Below, piece by piece: positions 18,128 through 28,151 of a stretch of DNA of 64,000 bases. The notes beneath the pieces were generated by a model that worked only from the letters and a program-made list of their open reading frames with translations, did not search any database and was not told the origin of the DNA. Source of the stretch: Dermacoccus nishinomiyaensis (lineage in GTDB: Bacteria; Actinomycetota; Actinomycetes; Actinomycetales; Dermatophilaceae); contig NZ_UFXX01000001.1 in the NCBI RefSeq assembly GCF_900447535.1, forward strand, positions 1,302,001-1,366,000. Reading direction: 5' to 3'. Made by a program: the position numbers and the translations under genes. Each line of letters starts with the position of its first letter. The stretch's first letter is position 1.

Positions 18128-19726
18128 TCAGCGCCCGGCGCGCGAGTTCGACGAGAACCCGGCTGCACCGCCGCTGCGACGAGCGCCGCCGGAGCGTCCT
18201 GCCGCACCCGAGCCACCCTGGCCACGCGCACCCGAACCACCACGCGAGCCACCCTGGCTCCGTGAACCCGAGCCACCGGACGGACGCCCGCCCGCCCGGT
18301 TGCCGTCGCGACCACCGGTCGCAGCGCCGCCGGAGCGTCCGCTGCCCTGGTTGTCACGGCCGGCGCCGTCCTGACCGCCGCGGCCGCCGCTCTGAGCGCC
18401 TCGGCCACCGGAGCGTCCTCCGCCCTGGTTGCGGCCGCCGGAGCGTCCGCCCTGGCCACGTCCGCCTTGACGCTGCTCGCCGCCGTCCTTCGGAGCCTTC
18501 TTGCGCGAGGGCTCCTGCACGGGTGCGGTGGGCAGTGCTGCGGCGACCTCGTCGGCGCTCATCGTGCGACGCTCACCGGGCGCGAGCTTCTCGAGCAGCG
18601 GGTGCGAGGCAGTGACGTTCGTCGTCGTTGCGTTGATCTTCGCCATGCGCAGCAGCGACTTCACGTCGCCGCGCTGATCCGGCGTCATGAGGGTGATGAC
18701 GGTGCCCGCGGCGCCGGCGCGGGCGGTGCGGCCCGAGCGGTGCAGGTAGGCCTTGTGCTCGGTGGGCGGGTCGGCGTGGACGACGAGTGAGACGTCGTCG
18801 ACGTGGATGCCGCGCGCGGCGATGTCGGTCGCGACGAGCGTCTCGACGGCGCCCGAGTGGAACGCGTCGAGGTTGCGCACGCGAGCGTTCTGCGACAGGT
18901 TGCCGTGCAGGTCGACGGCGGGAATGCCGCGGCCGGCGAGCTGCTTCGCGAGCTTCTTCGCGCCGTGCTTGGTGCGGGTGAACACGACCGTGCGTCCGGG
19001 TGCGGAGACGAGGTCGGTGAGCACGTCGATGCGCGAGTCGGAGTCGACGGCGAAGACGTGGTGCTCCATCGTCGCGACGGGCGACTGCGCCGAATCGGCC
19101 TGGTGCGTCACCGGGTTCGACAGGAACTTCTTGACGAGCACGTCGATGCCACCGTCGAGCGTCGCGGAGAACAGCAGGTGCTGCGCCTCGCGCGGCACCT
19201 TCGTCAGGATGCGTTTGACGCCGGGCAGGAAGCCCATGTCGGCCATGTGGTCGGCCTCGTCGAGGATGCAGACCTCGACGTCGGACAGGTCGCAGAAGCC
19301 CTGGCCCATGAGGTCTTCCAGACGCCCGGGGCACGCGATGAGGACGTCGACGCCCGCCTTGAGAGCCTTGACCTGCGGGTTCTGCCCGACGCCGCCGAAG
19401 ACGGTCGTGTACGACAGCCCGGCCGCCGCGGCCAGCGGCTTGAGCGAGTCGGCGATCTGGTTGGCGAGCTCGCGCGTCGGCGCGAGGACGAGCGAGCGCG
19501 GGCGGTAGGCGTCGATCTCGTAGCGCGTCTCGTCGAGACGGGCGACGAGCGGCAGCAGGAACGCGAACGTCTTGCCCGAGCCGGTACGGCCGCGGCCGAG
19601 GACGTCGCGGCCCTTGAGCGAGTCGGGCAGCGTCGCGGCCTGGATGGGTGTCGGCGTGTCGATGCCGAGCTTGTCGAGGGTCTTGACGAGGACGGCGGGC
19701 ACGCCGAGATCGGAGAACGAGGGCAC
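18128..19726 (-). CDS. DEAD-box RNA helicase with RGG-rich tail
   Basis: This 532-residue helicase has all core motifs: Q motif with TPTPIQAATLP, I GRGRTGSGKT, Ia APTRELA, II DEAD (ILDEADHMADMG), III FSATL, V VATDIAARGIHVDD and VI HRSGRTARAG. After about residue 410 the chain becomes a long Gly/Arg/Ser-rich tail with many RSGG/RGG repeats, typical of RNA-binding RhlE/CsdA relatives. It unwinds structured RNA, probably in ribosome assembly or cold adaptation. The GTG at 19726 is preferred over the ATG at 19750 because CAGGAG lies seven bases before it. Confidence 0.9.
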   Translation of the reverse strand: MPSFSDLGVPAVLVKTLDKLGIDTPTPIQAATLPDSLKGRDVLGRGRTGSGKTFAFLLPLVARLDETRYEIDAYRPRSLVLAPTRELANQIADSLKPLAAAAGLSYTTVFGGVGQNPQVKALKAGVDVLIACPGRLEDLMGQGFCDLSDVEVCILDEADHMADMGFLPGVKRILTKVPREAQHLLFSATLDGGIDVLVKKFLSNPVTHQADSAQSPVATMEHHVFAVDSDSRIDVLTDLVSAPGRTVVFTRTKHGAKKLAKQLAGRGIPAVDLHGNLSQNARVRNLDAFHSGAVETLVATDIAARGIHVDDVSLVVHADPPTEHKAYLHRSGRTARAGAAGTVITLMTPDQRGDVKSLLRMAKINATTTNVTASHPLLEKLAPGERRTMSADEVAAALPTAPVQEPSRKKAPKDGGEQRQGGRGQGGRSGGRNQGGGRSGGRGAQSGGRGGQDGAGRDNQGSGRSGGAATGGRDGNRAGGRPSGGSGSRSQGGSRGGSGARGQGGSGAAGRSGGARRSGGAAGFSSNSRAGR

Positions 19727-20160
19727 AGATGACTCCTGGAGAGGTTGCATGGAAAGACGAACGATCGATGGTGAAAGCCCGCGCGGTGAATCCGCGCGTC
19801 GCAGGCGATCTCGCATCTCGACGATCGTCCGACTCTCATGCGCCACGCGTTCCCGAGATCGGAGGGCGTCGTTCGACGACGTGTGCTGCCCGTTTCGGCG
19901 CTGCCGCGCGCCGGGCGCACGACGAGCGCGGGGCGCTCCGATTCGAGGGGAGGCGCAGGGGCGAGTCGGCCACCTGCACGAAGCATCCAGTCTACGCGCA
20001 AAGGTTGCGAACCTTCACATGCCACTGTCACGGGCGTGGCATTCGTCGCATCATCGTGCTTGGCTGGAGGTCACCTATTCGCCCCTGGCGCCCGGCCCTC
20101 GCACCATGACGCTCGATGCACCACCCGAGCCAAGGACGCCTCCAGCACAAGGGATCTCCC
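19727..20160. other. Long intergenic region between helicase and MHS transporter genes
   Basis: These 434 bp between two divergent starts contain no convincing gene. A TAGACT hexamer on the minus strand near 19993 could serve as -10, which would give the helicase a 5' leader of about 260 bases, as often seen for cold-shock helicases. I see no riboswitch class that I recognise. Confidence 0.4.
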
Positions 20161-21501
20161 ATGGCAGCCATCCCCGTCGACGCGCCACGCGCCCTCGACG
20201 CCCATCGCCCGCTGAGCAAGACGTCGCTCGCCGTCGCGGGGTCGTCGACCGTCATCGAGTGGTACGACTTCACGCTGTACCTGTACCTGACGACGGTCAT
20301 CTCGCGCGTCTTCTTCGGCGGCGGCACGAGCGGTACCGCATGGACGCTGCTGGTCTTCGCCGGCACCTACCTGATGCGCCCCGTCGGCGCCGCGTTCTTC
20401 GGCCATGTCGGCGACCGCATCGGGCGCAAGCCCGTCCTTCTCATCTCCATGGCCCTCATGACGTTGGCGATGCTCGCGACGGCCTGCCTGCCGACGTACG
20501 CCTCCATCGGGCCAATGGCGGGTTACCTGATGATCGCGCTGCGCGCCCTCATGGCGTTCAGCGTCGGCGGCGAGTACTCGGGCGTCATGACGTACCTCGT
20601 CGAGGGCTCCGAACCGCACCGCCGCGGCTTCGTCACGTCGCTGGCCTCCGCGGCGAGCGAGATCGGTGGCCTGCTGGCGGTCGGCCTCTCGGCGATTACG
20701 ACGTCGTACTTCGTCGGTGACGACCTCGATTCCTGGGGCTGGCGCGTGCCGTTCTTCATCGGCGCGGCGATGGCTGCGACGACCCTGTTCATGCGCTCAC
20801 GCATGGAGGAGTCGCCCGTGTTCGAAGAGGAATCCGAGGCGGACAAGTCGAAGAACCCGCTCGTCGAGGTGCTCAAGACCGAGCCCGCCGCGGTGTGGCG
20901 TGGTTTCGCCATCTCGGCGCTCGGGTCGATCACGTACTACGTCGGCATCGGCTACGCGCCGACGTTCCTGCAGTCCGCAGGCAAGTTCAGCGAGTCCGAC
21001 GCCCTGTGGCTCGGTACCGCGGCGGCGATCGCCGTCATCCTCGTGACGCCGCTGGCGGGCCTCGCCGCCGACCGCTTCGGCCGCCGTCCCATCCTGCTCA
21101 TCTTCGGGGTGCTCGCGGCCGTGACGTCGCTGACGATGTTCCAGCTCATGGCGAACGGCTCGACGGGCGCGGCGCTCGCGGGCGCCCTCGTGCTCGCCGC
21201 CGTCGCGGGCGGGTGGAGCGCCGTGGCCGCGTCGGCCATCGCGGAGCAGTTCAAGTCGAAGGCCCGCATGTCGGGCATGGCGCTCGGATTCACGACGGCG
21301 ACCGCCATCTTCGGCGGGTTCGCGCCGCTCGTCGGGCAGAAGCTCATCGACTCGACTGGTTGGGCACCCGCGCCCGGCGCGATGATCGCCGTCGTCGCGA
21401 TCTGTGTGCTGCCCGTCGTGTGGTTCCAGAAGGAGACGGCCCCGAACGTGACAGAGGGCAACGCCGCCAACGATCCGGCCTCCCCCACCCGCACGCCGTG
21501 A
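20161..21501 (+). CDS. MFS transporter, metabolite:H+ symporter (MHS) type
   Basis: The 446-residue protein has 12 predicted membrane helices and the MHS/ProP signatures: SSTVIEWYDFTLYLYL in helix 1, GDRIGRKPVLL (loop 2-3), FSVGGEYSGVMTYLVE in helix 4 and ADRFGRRPIL in the second half. The family carries carboxylates, proline/betaine or alpha-ketoglutarate with protons. The substrate cannot be told from sequence. A second MHS member lies at 50821. The ATG at 20161 follows AAGGGATCTCCC. Confidence 0.85.
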   Translation: MAAIPVDAPRALDAHRPLSKTSLAVAGSSTVIEWYDFTLYLYLTTVISRVFFGGGTSGTAWTLLVFAGTYLMRPVGAAFFGHVGDRIGRKPVLLISMALMTLAMLATACLPTYASIGPMAGYLMIALRALMAFSVGGEYSGVMTYLVEGSEPHRRGFVTSLASAASEIGGLLAVGLSAITTSYFVGDDLDSWGWRVPFFIGAAMAATTLFMRSRMEESPVFEEESEADKSKNPLVEVLKTEPAAVWRGFAISALGSITYYVGIGYAPTFLQSAGKFSESDALWLGTAAAIAVILVTPLAGLAADRFGRRPILLIFGVLAAVTSLTMFQLMANGSTGAALAGALVLAAVAGGWSAVAASAIAEQFKSKARMSGMALGFTTATAIFGGFAPLVGQKLIDSTGWAPAPGAMIAVVAICVLPVVWFQKETAPNVTEGNAANDPASPTRTP

Positions 21502-21503
21502 CC

Positions 21504-21604
21504 ATCTGCGATTCCTGGCCACATTCGCGATCTTCGTCCACGTCTGCGATTTCCGGTCACCTTCGCGATTCCTGATCCCATCCGCGAATCCCGGTCACTT
21601 TCGC
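21504..21604. repeat. Intergenic array 3: five tandem 19-bp units
   Basis: The cleanest array: five head-to-tail units of exactly 19 bp (first unit ATCTGCGATTCCTGGCCAC, third GTCTGCGATTTCCGGTCAC) and the start of a sixth. GCGA and the downstream C/T-rich block are invariant while other positions drift. It starts three bases after the MHS transporter stop. Confidence 0.85.
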
Positions 21605-21730
21605 ACCGCCAGCCGTGACGGCGAAGGCCGCGCCCGACGCGTCGGGCGCGGCCTTCTCGGCGTCCGACACGGGGCAGCTCGCATCGTCGCCATTCTTCGC
21701 GCCCCGGGCCCCCTGGACCACAATGGTGCG

Positions 21731-22447
21731 GTGAGTGAGACGAGACCCGCGCCCGAGACCGACGCCCCGCCTCTGGCGATGCAGATCGCGCTGCGCGTCG
21801 AGAAGACCGCGCCACCGGACGAACTCGACGCCTGCGCCGCGGCCGCGCAGGCCTGCGTCGGATTGCTCGTCGAGGCCGAGCGCCGCGCGCACCCCGTCGT
21901 GTCCTCTGATGCCGCCCCCGACACTGCGATGCTCGACGCCATCGACGCCTGGCGCGGCATCGCCATCCGCAAGATCGTGAGGCGTTGCAGCGGCAAGCGC
22001 TGGAGTGACGCGCAAGCCCTCGACGGGGTGACGGCTCGTCACGGCAGCGCCGAGGCTCGTGCGTTCACGCCGGCGCCGACGTCACCGCTGCCGCCCGGGC
22101 TGAAGAAGATGCAGGTCGAGGGCACGCAGCTCCCGTCGCACCCCAACGATGGAACGAGCGACGCGCGCGACCCGCAGGACGTGGATGCGATGGTCACCGT
22201 CCGCCTCAGCCCCCTCGTCACGATGACGAGCGGAAAGAGCGCCGCGCAGTGCGCGCACGCGGCGCAGCGAGCGTGGGAATCGATGAGCGCCGACGAGCGC
22301 GCACGGTGGGCGGCCGACGACCACCGCGTCCGCATCGTGCGCGATACAGAGGCGCACTGGGCCGCGACGCCGGGCCGCGTCAGCATCATCGACGCCGGAT
22401 TCACCGAACTCGACGGACAGCACGAGACGACCCGCGCGGACTGGTGA
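21731..22447 (+). CDS. Peptidyl-tRNA hydrolase II-like protein
   Basis: The 238-residue protein ends in a Pth2-type block, LVTMTSGKSAAQCAHAAQRA. The Pth2 hallmark G-K-x-A-x-Q-x-x-H is kept. The first half (MQIALRVEKTAP ... IRKIVRRCSGKRW) looks like a degenerate duplicate of the same fold, as in actinobacterial Pth2-like proteins. The activity expected is release of peptidyl groups from stalled tRNA, by family. The GTG start at 21731 is the only start before the conserved first strand. Confidence 0.7.
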   Translation: MSETRPAPETDAPPLAMQIALRVEKTAPPDELDACAAAAQACVGLLVEAERRAHPVVSSDAAPDTAMLDAIDAWRGIAIRKIVRRCSGKRWSDAQALDGVTARHGSAEARAFTPAPTSPLPPGLKKMQVEGTQLPSHPNDGTSDARDPQDVDAMVTVRLSPLVTMTSGKSAAQCAHAAQRAWESMSADERARWAADDHRVRIVRDTEAHWAATPGRVSIIDAGFTELDGQHETTRADW

Positions 22448-22570
22448 CGCACCCGCGCACGTCACGATTCGTCGCCGAGCATCACGTGAACCGCGGTTTC
22501 CCGCGCAGGGAGCACAAGATTGCGGCCCGACGACCGGCAGAATGAATGCACCCGACCGTCAGGAGTTCTC

Positions 22571-23854
22571 GTGACCGCCACGCCCCGCCTCGTCGCCGAC
22601 CTCGACGTGCTCGAACGCAACATCGACGCCATGGCGAGCCTGGGTCGTGACGCCGGTGTCGCGCTGCGGCCGCACGTCAAGACGCACAAGATGCCGGAGA
22701 TCGCCACGATGCAGCGTGACGCGGCGGCGCACGGCATCACCGTCGCGACGATCGGTGAGGCCGAGGTCTTCGTCGACGCGGGCTTCGACGACGTGTTCAT
22801 CGCCTACCCCTTGTGGGTCGACGACGAGGCTGGGCGGCGCCTGCGGGCCCTCGCGGAACGCGCGCGCATCGGCGTCGGCTGCGACTCGATGACGGCCGCG
22901 CGCCAGCTGCGCAAGCCGCTCGGCTCTGCGGTGGTCGAGGTGCTCGTCGAGCTCGACTCGGGTCAGCACCGCACCGGCATCCCGGCGCGTGACGCAGGCG
23001 AGCTCGCCGCGGGCATCGCGAGCCTCGGCTTCGACGTGCGCGGCGTCTTCACCTTTCCCGGCCACTCGTACTCGCCGGAAGGCCGAGCCCAGTCCGCTGA
23101 CGACGAACGCGCTGCGCTCGCCGGCGCGTCACGAGCCCTGCGCGCCAAGGGAATCGAACCGCACGTTCGTAGCGGCGGGTCGAGCCCGAGCATGGCGTTC
23201 GCTGCACGCAACGGCGCTGGCGAAGGCGCGCGCGCGGGCATGCCGGGGGCTGCGTCGTCGTCGGGGAGCGCCCTCACGAGCCTGCCTGGCGCCACCTCCG
23301 CCGTCAACGACGGCGCGGGCCCGTCGACGGATGTCGCCCCCACGGAGATGCGGCCCGGCGCGTACGTCTTCAACGATGCGTAGCAGTGGGAACTCGGAGC
23401 CTGCGCGGCCGGGGACATCGCGCTCACCGCACACGCGCGGGTCGTCTCGCACTCGGGTGGGCGTCTCGTGCTCGATGCCGGGTCGAAGACGCTCGCTGCC
23501 GACAAGGCGCCCTGGGCGAGCGGCCACGGTCGACTGCTCGACCATCCCGACGCGCGCATCGTGCAGATGTCCGAGCATCACGCCGTCGTCGACATGGCCG
23601 GGGCCTCCCTGCCCGCACTCGGCTCGACGGTGCGCGTCGTGCCGAATCACTGCTGCAACGCGATCAACCTGGCCAACGCGGTCGACGTCGTACGCAACGG
23701 CACGCTCGTGGACACCTGGGCCGTCGCAGCGCGGGGGCATGAACAGCTGACGCCTTTCGCGTGCTCGAGTGTGTGGGGCGTGATCGATCCAGCGCTCGCA
23801 CCGAGGCGCCGCGCAGGTGAGTCAGTTGGTGCCGGCCGAGTCAGTCCTGCGTGA
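22571..23854 (+). pseudogene. D-threonine aldolase/D-serine dehydratase-like gene interrupted by an amber codon
   Basis: The reading frame encodes an alanine-racemase-fold PLP enzyme. RPHVKTHKMPE carries the PLP lysine, SGGSSPSM forms the phosphate site and the C-terminal domain has the metal motif VVPNHCCNAINL. At 23381-23383 a TAG interrupts the conserved stretch YVFNDA-stop-QWELG. The same frame then continues for 157 codons with clear homology. The family normally has Gln at this position (CAG), so one transition explains the stop. A good AGGAG precedes the GTG at 22571. It may be a recent pseudogene, a sequencing error or a suppressed stop; nothing else in the gene is damaged. Confidence 0.8.
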
Positions 23855-23873
23855 CTCGGCCAGCATCAACTGA
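23821..23873. terminator. Long bidirectional terminator hairpin
   Basis: Arms of about 23 bp (GTCAGTTGGTGCCGGCCGAG and complement, two mismatches) around an eight-base loop. It overlaps the end of the aldolase-like frame and faces the copper operon from the other side. Confidence 0.8.
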
Positions 23874-23898
23874 CCCGGCTGCGCGAGGCGGGCGAGCG

Positions 23899-24351
23899 TC
23901 AGCGCACCAATCGGCGCAGGGCGTCGCTGACCTCGGCGAGCTTGGTGGCCTGTTCGTCGCCCCCGGCTCGAGCAGCCTCGACGACGCAGTGGGCCATGTG
24001 GTCGTCGAGCAGCCCGAGCGCCACGGCCTTCAACCCCGACTGGATGGCCGCGATCTGGGTGAGGACGTCGATGCAGTACCGGTCGTCCGCGACCATCTTC
24101 TCGACGCCGCGCACCTGCCCCTCGATGCGCTTGAGCCGCTTGGACAGAGCATCCTTCGACCCGGCGTTCTCGTACCCCGGTTTCGACGGTTCACAGCACG
24201 ACGACCCCGCGGCGTGATCGCCGCCATCGGACACCCCGTTGCCCGGCTCCACAGCGTCAACCATGGCGTCTTCAGCCCCCGTCAGAGCGTCGACGACGGG
24301 TTCCTGCCGCATCGCCTCCACGGCCGGCTCCTTCGACTTCGTCTCGCTCAC
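23899..24351 (-). CDS. csoR: CsoR-family copper-sensing repressor
   Basis: The four-helix CsoR domain occupies residues 65-150, with [17 protein letters not shown] and the copper ligands Cys93 (RYCIDVLTQ), His118 (LLDDHMAHC) and Cys122, the full C-H-C set. Copper(I) binding releases it from the operator found upstream of copZ. An unusual 65-residue acidic N-terminal extension carries an SSCCEPS pair of cysteines that could also bind metal (inference). The GTG start overlaps the copA stop by four bases, so it is the last gene of copZ-copA-csoR. Confidence 0.9.
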   Translation of the reverse strand: MSETKSKEPAVEAMRQEPVVDALTGAEDAMVDAVEPGNGVSDGGDHAAGSSCCEPSKPGYENAGSKDALSKRLKRIEGQVRGVEKMVADDRYCIDVLTQIAAIQSGLKAVALGLLDDHMAHCVVEAARAGGDEQATKLAEVSDALRRLVR

Positions 24352-26786
24352 GCGCGCCCACCCTCCTCGTTCGATCGATGACTCGGCCGTTGCTCCGCCG
24401 TCCCGGCGAATCCGCGCAACCGCAAGCTGTTGAGCACGACGAACACCGAGCTGAACGCCATCGCGGCGCCCGCGATCATGGGGTTGAGCAGCCCCGCGGC
24501 GGCCAACGGAATCGCTGCGACGTTGTACGCGAACGCCCAGAACAGGTTGCTCTTGATCGTGCGCAGCGTCCTGCGGCCCAGGCGGATCGCGTCGCCGACG
24601 AGACGCAGATCGCCGCGCACAACGGTGACGTCGGCCGCTTCGATCGCAACGTCCGTGCCCGTTCCCATGGCGATGCCGAGGTCGGCCTGCGCGAGCGCGG
24701 GAGCGTCGTTGACGCCGTCGCCGACCATCGCGACGACGCGCCCCTCACCCTGCAGACGCGTGATGACGTCGACCTTGCCCGCCGGCAGCACACCGGCGAT
24801 GACGTCGTCGATGCGGACCGCGTCGGCGACGCTCCGCGCGGCGCGCTCGTTGTCGCCCGTCAGCAGGACGGTGTGCAGGCCGAGGCGCGACAGTCCGCGC
24901 AGGGCATCCGCGCTCGTCGGTTTCACGGTGTCGGTGACGGCGATGACGCCACGCGCCGCGCCGCCCCATCCGACGGCGACGACCGTCCCTCCACCCGATT
25001 CGAGATCGTCGAAGGCTCCACGCAGGTGGCCGTCGAGAGCCATGCCCCGGGCCGCGAGAGCATCCGGGCGGCCGACGATGACGTCGACCATGGCGGCTGC
25101 CTCCGCGTTCGGGCCGGGCACGCGCATTCGCCCCGTCACGCCCTCGCCGGGCATGTTGATGAAACCGTCGGCGGTCGGCAGATCGCCGACGCGGTCGCGG
25201 CCCGCGTCGGTGATGGCGCGAGCGATCGGGTGCTCCGAGCCGCTCTCGAGGGCTGCCGCAACAGCGAGCACGTCGTCCTCGGATTCACCACCGGCACAGA
25301 CGATCTCACCGACCGACATCTCGCCGGAGGTGAGCGTTCCGGTCTTGTCGAGCACGACCGTGTCGATGCGATGCGTCGCCTCGAGCACCTCGGGGCCCTT
25401 GAAGAGCACCCCGAACTGCGCGCCGCGCCCGGTACCCACCATGAGCGCCGTCGGCGTCGCAAGACCCAGCGCGCAGGGGCACGCGATGATGAGCACCGCG
25501 ACGGCTGCGGTGAACGCCGCTTCGACGTCCCCCGTCACGACGAGCCAGCCGAGGAGCGTCAGCACCGACAGCGCAATGACGACCGGCACGAAGATGCCGG
25601 AGACGCGATCGGCGAGCCGCTGCACGTCCGCTTTGCCGTTCTGCGCGTCCTCGACGAGCTTCGCCATCTGCGCGAGCTGCGTCTGCCCGCCGACGCGGGT
25701 GGCGCGCACCACGATCCGTCCGCTCGTGTTGAGCGTCGCCCCGATGACGGCGTCACCGGGGCCGACGTCGACGGGCACCGATTCGCCCGTCACCATCGAG
25801 GCGTCGACGGCGCTGTCACCGCTGACGACCTCGCCGTCGGTCGCGATCTTCTCGCCGGGTCGTACGACGATGCGGTCGCCGACGACGAGTTCGCCTGCGT
25901 TCACACGCTGCTCGCGCTCGACGCCGTCAGGGCCGGAGCGCAGGACGGTCGCCTCCTTGGCCCCCAGGTCGAGCAGGGCGCGCAGCGCGGCGCCGCTCGC
26001 GCGTTTCGAACGCGCCTCGACGAAGCGTCCGAGCAGCACGAACGTCGTGACGCCGGCGGCCGCCTCCAGGTAGATGTTCGACGCACCGTGCCCTCGCGTC
26101 GCGCCGAAGTCGAAGCCGTGCTTCATGCCCGGCATGCCGGCGTCGCCGAAGAACAGCGCGTACAGCGACCACGCGAACGCCGCGATCGTGCCGACGCTGA
26201 CGAGGGTGTCCATCGTCGTCGCGCCGTGCTTGAGGTTCGTCCACGCGGCGCGATGGAACGGCCACGCACCCCAGACCACGACGGGCGCCGCGAGCGTCAG
26301 CGACAGCCACTGCCAGTTCGTGAACTGCAGCGGCGGAATCATCGCCATGAGCACGACGGGCACCGTCAGCACAGCGCTGACGACGAGGCGCTGCCGCAGC
26401 TCGCGCACGTGCGCGTCGGCCGGTGATTCGCCCGCTTTGCCGGCGCGAGCGCCGCTGTCCGCCCCGTCAGCGTCGGCCGATGACGGCGGGGAAACCGGTT
26501 CCGGCGTGATGACGCTCGCGCCGTAGCCGGTCTTCTCGACCGTTGCGACGAGGTCGTCGGGCGTCACGTCGTCGGCGAAGGCCACGCGTGCCTTCTCCGT
26601 CGCGTAGTTGACGCTGGCCTCGACGCCGTCGAGCTTGTTGAGCTTGCGTTCGATGCGGTTCGCGCACGAGGCGCACGTCATGCCCCTCAGCGCCAGTTCG
26701 ACACTCTGCGTCGGCGTTGCCGGAGCCTCGGGGGCTACTGGCGCCGCTGGGGTGGGGGTCCGGGTCTGCGTGGTCGTCTCGATCAT
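24348..26786 (-). CDS. copA: Copper-exporting P1B-type ATPase
   Basis: This 812-residue pump has one N-terminal heavy-metal domain with Cys38 and Cys41 ([12 protein letters not shown]). It has eight membrane helices including the CPC metal site ([13 protein letters not shown]), the phosphorylation motif DKTGTLT, the nucleotide-domain SGSEHPIA and the hinge [12 protein letters not shown]. It exports Cu(I) using ATP. A His/Met-containing loop ([18 protein letters not shown]) lies between early membrane helices. It follows copZ by two bases and overlaps csoR. Confidence 0.95.
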   Translation of the reverse strand: MIETTTQTRTPTPAAPVAPEAPATPTQSVELALRGMTCASCANRIERKLNKLDGVEASVNYATEKARVAFADDVTPDDLVATVEKTGYGASVITPEPVSPPSSADADGADSGARAGKAGESPADAHVRELRQRLVVSAVLTVPVVLMAMIPPLQFTNWQWLSLTLAAPVVVWGAWPFHRAAWTNLKHGATTMDTLVSVGTIAAFAWSLYALFFGDAGMPGMKHGFDFGATRGHGASNIYLEAAAGVTTFVLLGRFVEARSKRASGAALRALLDLGAKEATVLRSGPDGVEREQRVNAGELVVGDRIVVRPGEKIATDGEVVSGDSAVDASMVTGESVPVDVGPGDAVIGATLNTSGRIVVRATRVGGQTQLAQMAKLVEDAQNGKADVQRLADRVSGIFVPVVIALSVLTLLGWLVVTGDVEAAFTAAVAVLIIACPCALGLATPTALMVGTGRGAQFGVLFKGPEVLEATHRIDTVVLDKTGTLTSGEMSVGEIVCAGGESEDDVLAVAAALESGSEHPIARAITDAGRDRVGDLPTADGFINMPGEGVTGRMRVPGPNAEAAAMVDVIVGRPDALAARGMALDGHLRGAFDDLESGGGTVVAVGWGGAARGVIAVTDTVKPTSADALRGLSRLGLHTVLLTGDNERAARSVADAVRIDDVIAGVLPAGKVDVITRLQGEGRVVAMVGDGVNDAPALAQADLGIAMGTGTDVAIEAADVTVVRGDLRLVGDAIRLGRRTLRTIKSNLFWAFAYNVAAIPLAAAGLLNPMIAGAAMAFSSVFVVLNSLRLRGFAGTAEQRPSHRSNEEGGRA

Positions 26787-26788
26787 CC

Positions 26789-27001
26789 TCAGGCGAGCTG
26801 GTATCCGGCTTCGGTGACGGCGGCGTCGACCTGCTCGCGGCTCACGGGCTGCTCGGAGGTAAACGTCACGACGCCGCTCTCGTGGTTGGCGACGACGTCG
26901 CTGACGCCGGGGATCTCCTCGAGTTCCTCGCGCACGCTCATCTCGCAGTGGCCACAGGTCATGCCGATGACGGTGTACGTGCTGGTGTTCTGCTCAGCCA
27001 T
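26789..27001 (-). CDS. copZ: Copper chaperone CopZ (heavy-metal-associated domain)
   Basis: The 70-residue HMA domain has the metal-binding loop [11 protein letters not shown] and ends VTEAGYQLA, the usual ferredoxin-like fold. It hands Cu(I) to CopA. The GAAGGAG site selects the ATG at 27001. The first gene of the copper operon, its start is 39 bp from the CsoR operator. Confidence 0.93.
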   Translation of the reverse strand: MAEQNTSTYTVIGMTCGHCEMSVREELEEIPGVSDVVANHESGVVTFTSEQPVSREQVDAAVTEAGYQLA

Positions 27002-27039
27002 GACTGCTCCTTCGTCGTGTTCTACTGACACACAACACC

Positions 27040-27056
27040 ATACCCCCAGGGGGTAT
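27040..27056 (-). promoter_or_regulatory. CsoR operator upstream of copZ
   Basis: A perfect 17-bp palindrome, ATACCCCCAGGGGGTAT, matching the known CsoR-type operator pattern (TA, G/C tract, TA). On the minus strand it overlaps a TATGGT hexamer that could be the -10 box, so bound CsoR would block polymerase. Confidence 0.85.
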
Positions 27057-27098
27057 TCCCCTCCGGTCGACCGTCGCCCGGCCCCACCGTCGCGCGCG

Positions 27099-27899
27099 TC
27101 AGTTCGATGCCAGGTGCGCGCCGAAGCGCTGCATCCCGCGGATCCACCGGTCGTAGTCGGCGCCCTTGGCGCGGTACATGTCGAGCACGTTCGCGTGGGG
27201 CAGCACGAGGAACGTCTCGTTCTCGATCGCGCGCATGACGTCGTCCGCCACCTGCGCAGGCGTGAGCACCGGGCCCGATTCGGTGACGGCGCGCTGCGCG
27301 ACGCGCGAGGCGCCGCCGGTCTCGGTCAGCAGGTTCGTGTCGACGCCCATCGGGCACAGGCAGCTGACGCCGACGCCCTTGTCGCCGTACGACACGGCGA
27401 GCCATTCGGCGAAGGCGAGCGCCGCGTGCTTCGTCGTCGCGTACGTCGACGAGCCGATCTGCGTGAGCAGGCCGGCAGCCGACGCCGTCGAGACGAAGTA
27501 GCCGCGGCCGCGCTCCACCCATCCCGGCACGAGCTGCTGCGCGGCGCGCACGTGCGCCATGAGGTTGACGTCGATCGCGGTGACCCAGCTCGCCTCGTCG
27601 GCCAGATCTGCGCCCACGCCCACGCCCGCGTTCGCGACGTAGACGTCGACCGGCACACCGAACTCGCGTTCGGCGAGGACGATGACCTCGGCGATGTCGG
27701 CGGCGCTCGAGGCGTCACCGGCGGCAGCGACCACGTCGCCGTGGGCGGTGGCGAGCCGTTCGCGCGTGGCACTGAGACGTTCGCCGTCGAGGTCGGTGAG
27801 GGCGACCTTCGCGCCGCGTTCGAGCAGCGCCTCCGCAAGCGCCGCGCCGATGCCGCCTGCCGCCCCGGTCACCACGCACACCGCGCCGTGAACATCCAT
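27099..27899 (-). CDS. Short-chain dehydrogenase/reductase
   Basis: The 266-residue SDR has the cofactor motif TGAAGGIGAA, an Asp after strand 2 that favours NAD(H) (VALTDLDGERL), NAG (YVANAGVG), the Ser of the tetrad in VSTASAAGLL and YATTK. The substrate is unknown; ketone/alcohol or fatty-acyl oxidoreduction is typical. Three ATGs are possible. The one at 27899 is preferred because GAGGTGG lies eight bases upstream. A 15-bp palindrome 34-48 bp upstream looks like a repressor site. Confidence 0.85.
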   Translation of the reverse strand: MDVHGAVCVVTGAAGGIGAALAEALLERGAKVALTDLDGERLSATRERLATAHGDVVAAAGDASSAADIAEVIVLAEREFGVPVDVYVANAGVGVGADLADEASWVTAIDVNLMAHVRAAQQLVPGWVERGRGYFVSTASAAGLLTQIGSSTYATTKHAALAFAEWLAVSYGDKGVGVSCLCPMGVDTNLLTETGGASRVAQRAVTESGPVLTPAQVADDVMRAIENETFLVLPHANVLDMYRAKGADYDRWIRGMQRFGAHLASN

Positions 27900-27932
27900 G
27901 TCTGCCACCTCGTTCATCGTCGTGAAGCATTG

Positions 27933-27947
27933 TTGAGCAATGCTCAA
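27933..27947 (-). promoter_or_regulatory. Palindromic operator candidate upstream of the SDR gene
   Basis: TTGAGCAATGCTCAA is a perfect 15-bp inverted repeat of the sort bound by TetR-family regulators. No regulator gene adjoins it, so the binding protein is unknown. Confidence 0.5.
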
Positions 27948-28151
27948 TAGTTACCTCGATCACATCACAGACTGCGTCGGCCGCGCCAGGGGTTCATCGC
28001 CACCAGCTCTTCCGACCGGCGCCCGGCTGAGCGATCCGTGCGCATCTCAGCGCCGCCCGGCCACTGCCGGGCCGGGCGAACCACGCCCGGCCCTCGAACG
28101 ACGTGCGACGACCTGCTCGGCTCCCCCGGCCCGAGACGATACGTTCGAGCC

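Noticed and set aside
21504-21604. CRISPR array
   Set aside because: The units are contiguous 19-mers with no unique spacers and no cas genes nearby.
986-23383. TAG recoding (pyrrolysine or suppressor) to explain in-frame amber codons at 986 and 23381
   Set aside because: The first gene has further stops of other types and a frameshift, and no recoding genes are seen in the window.
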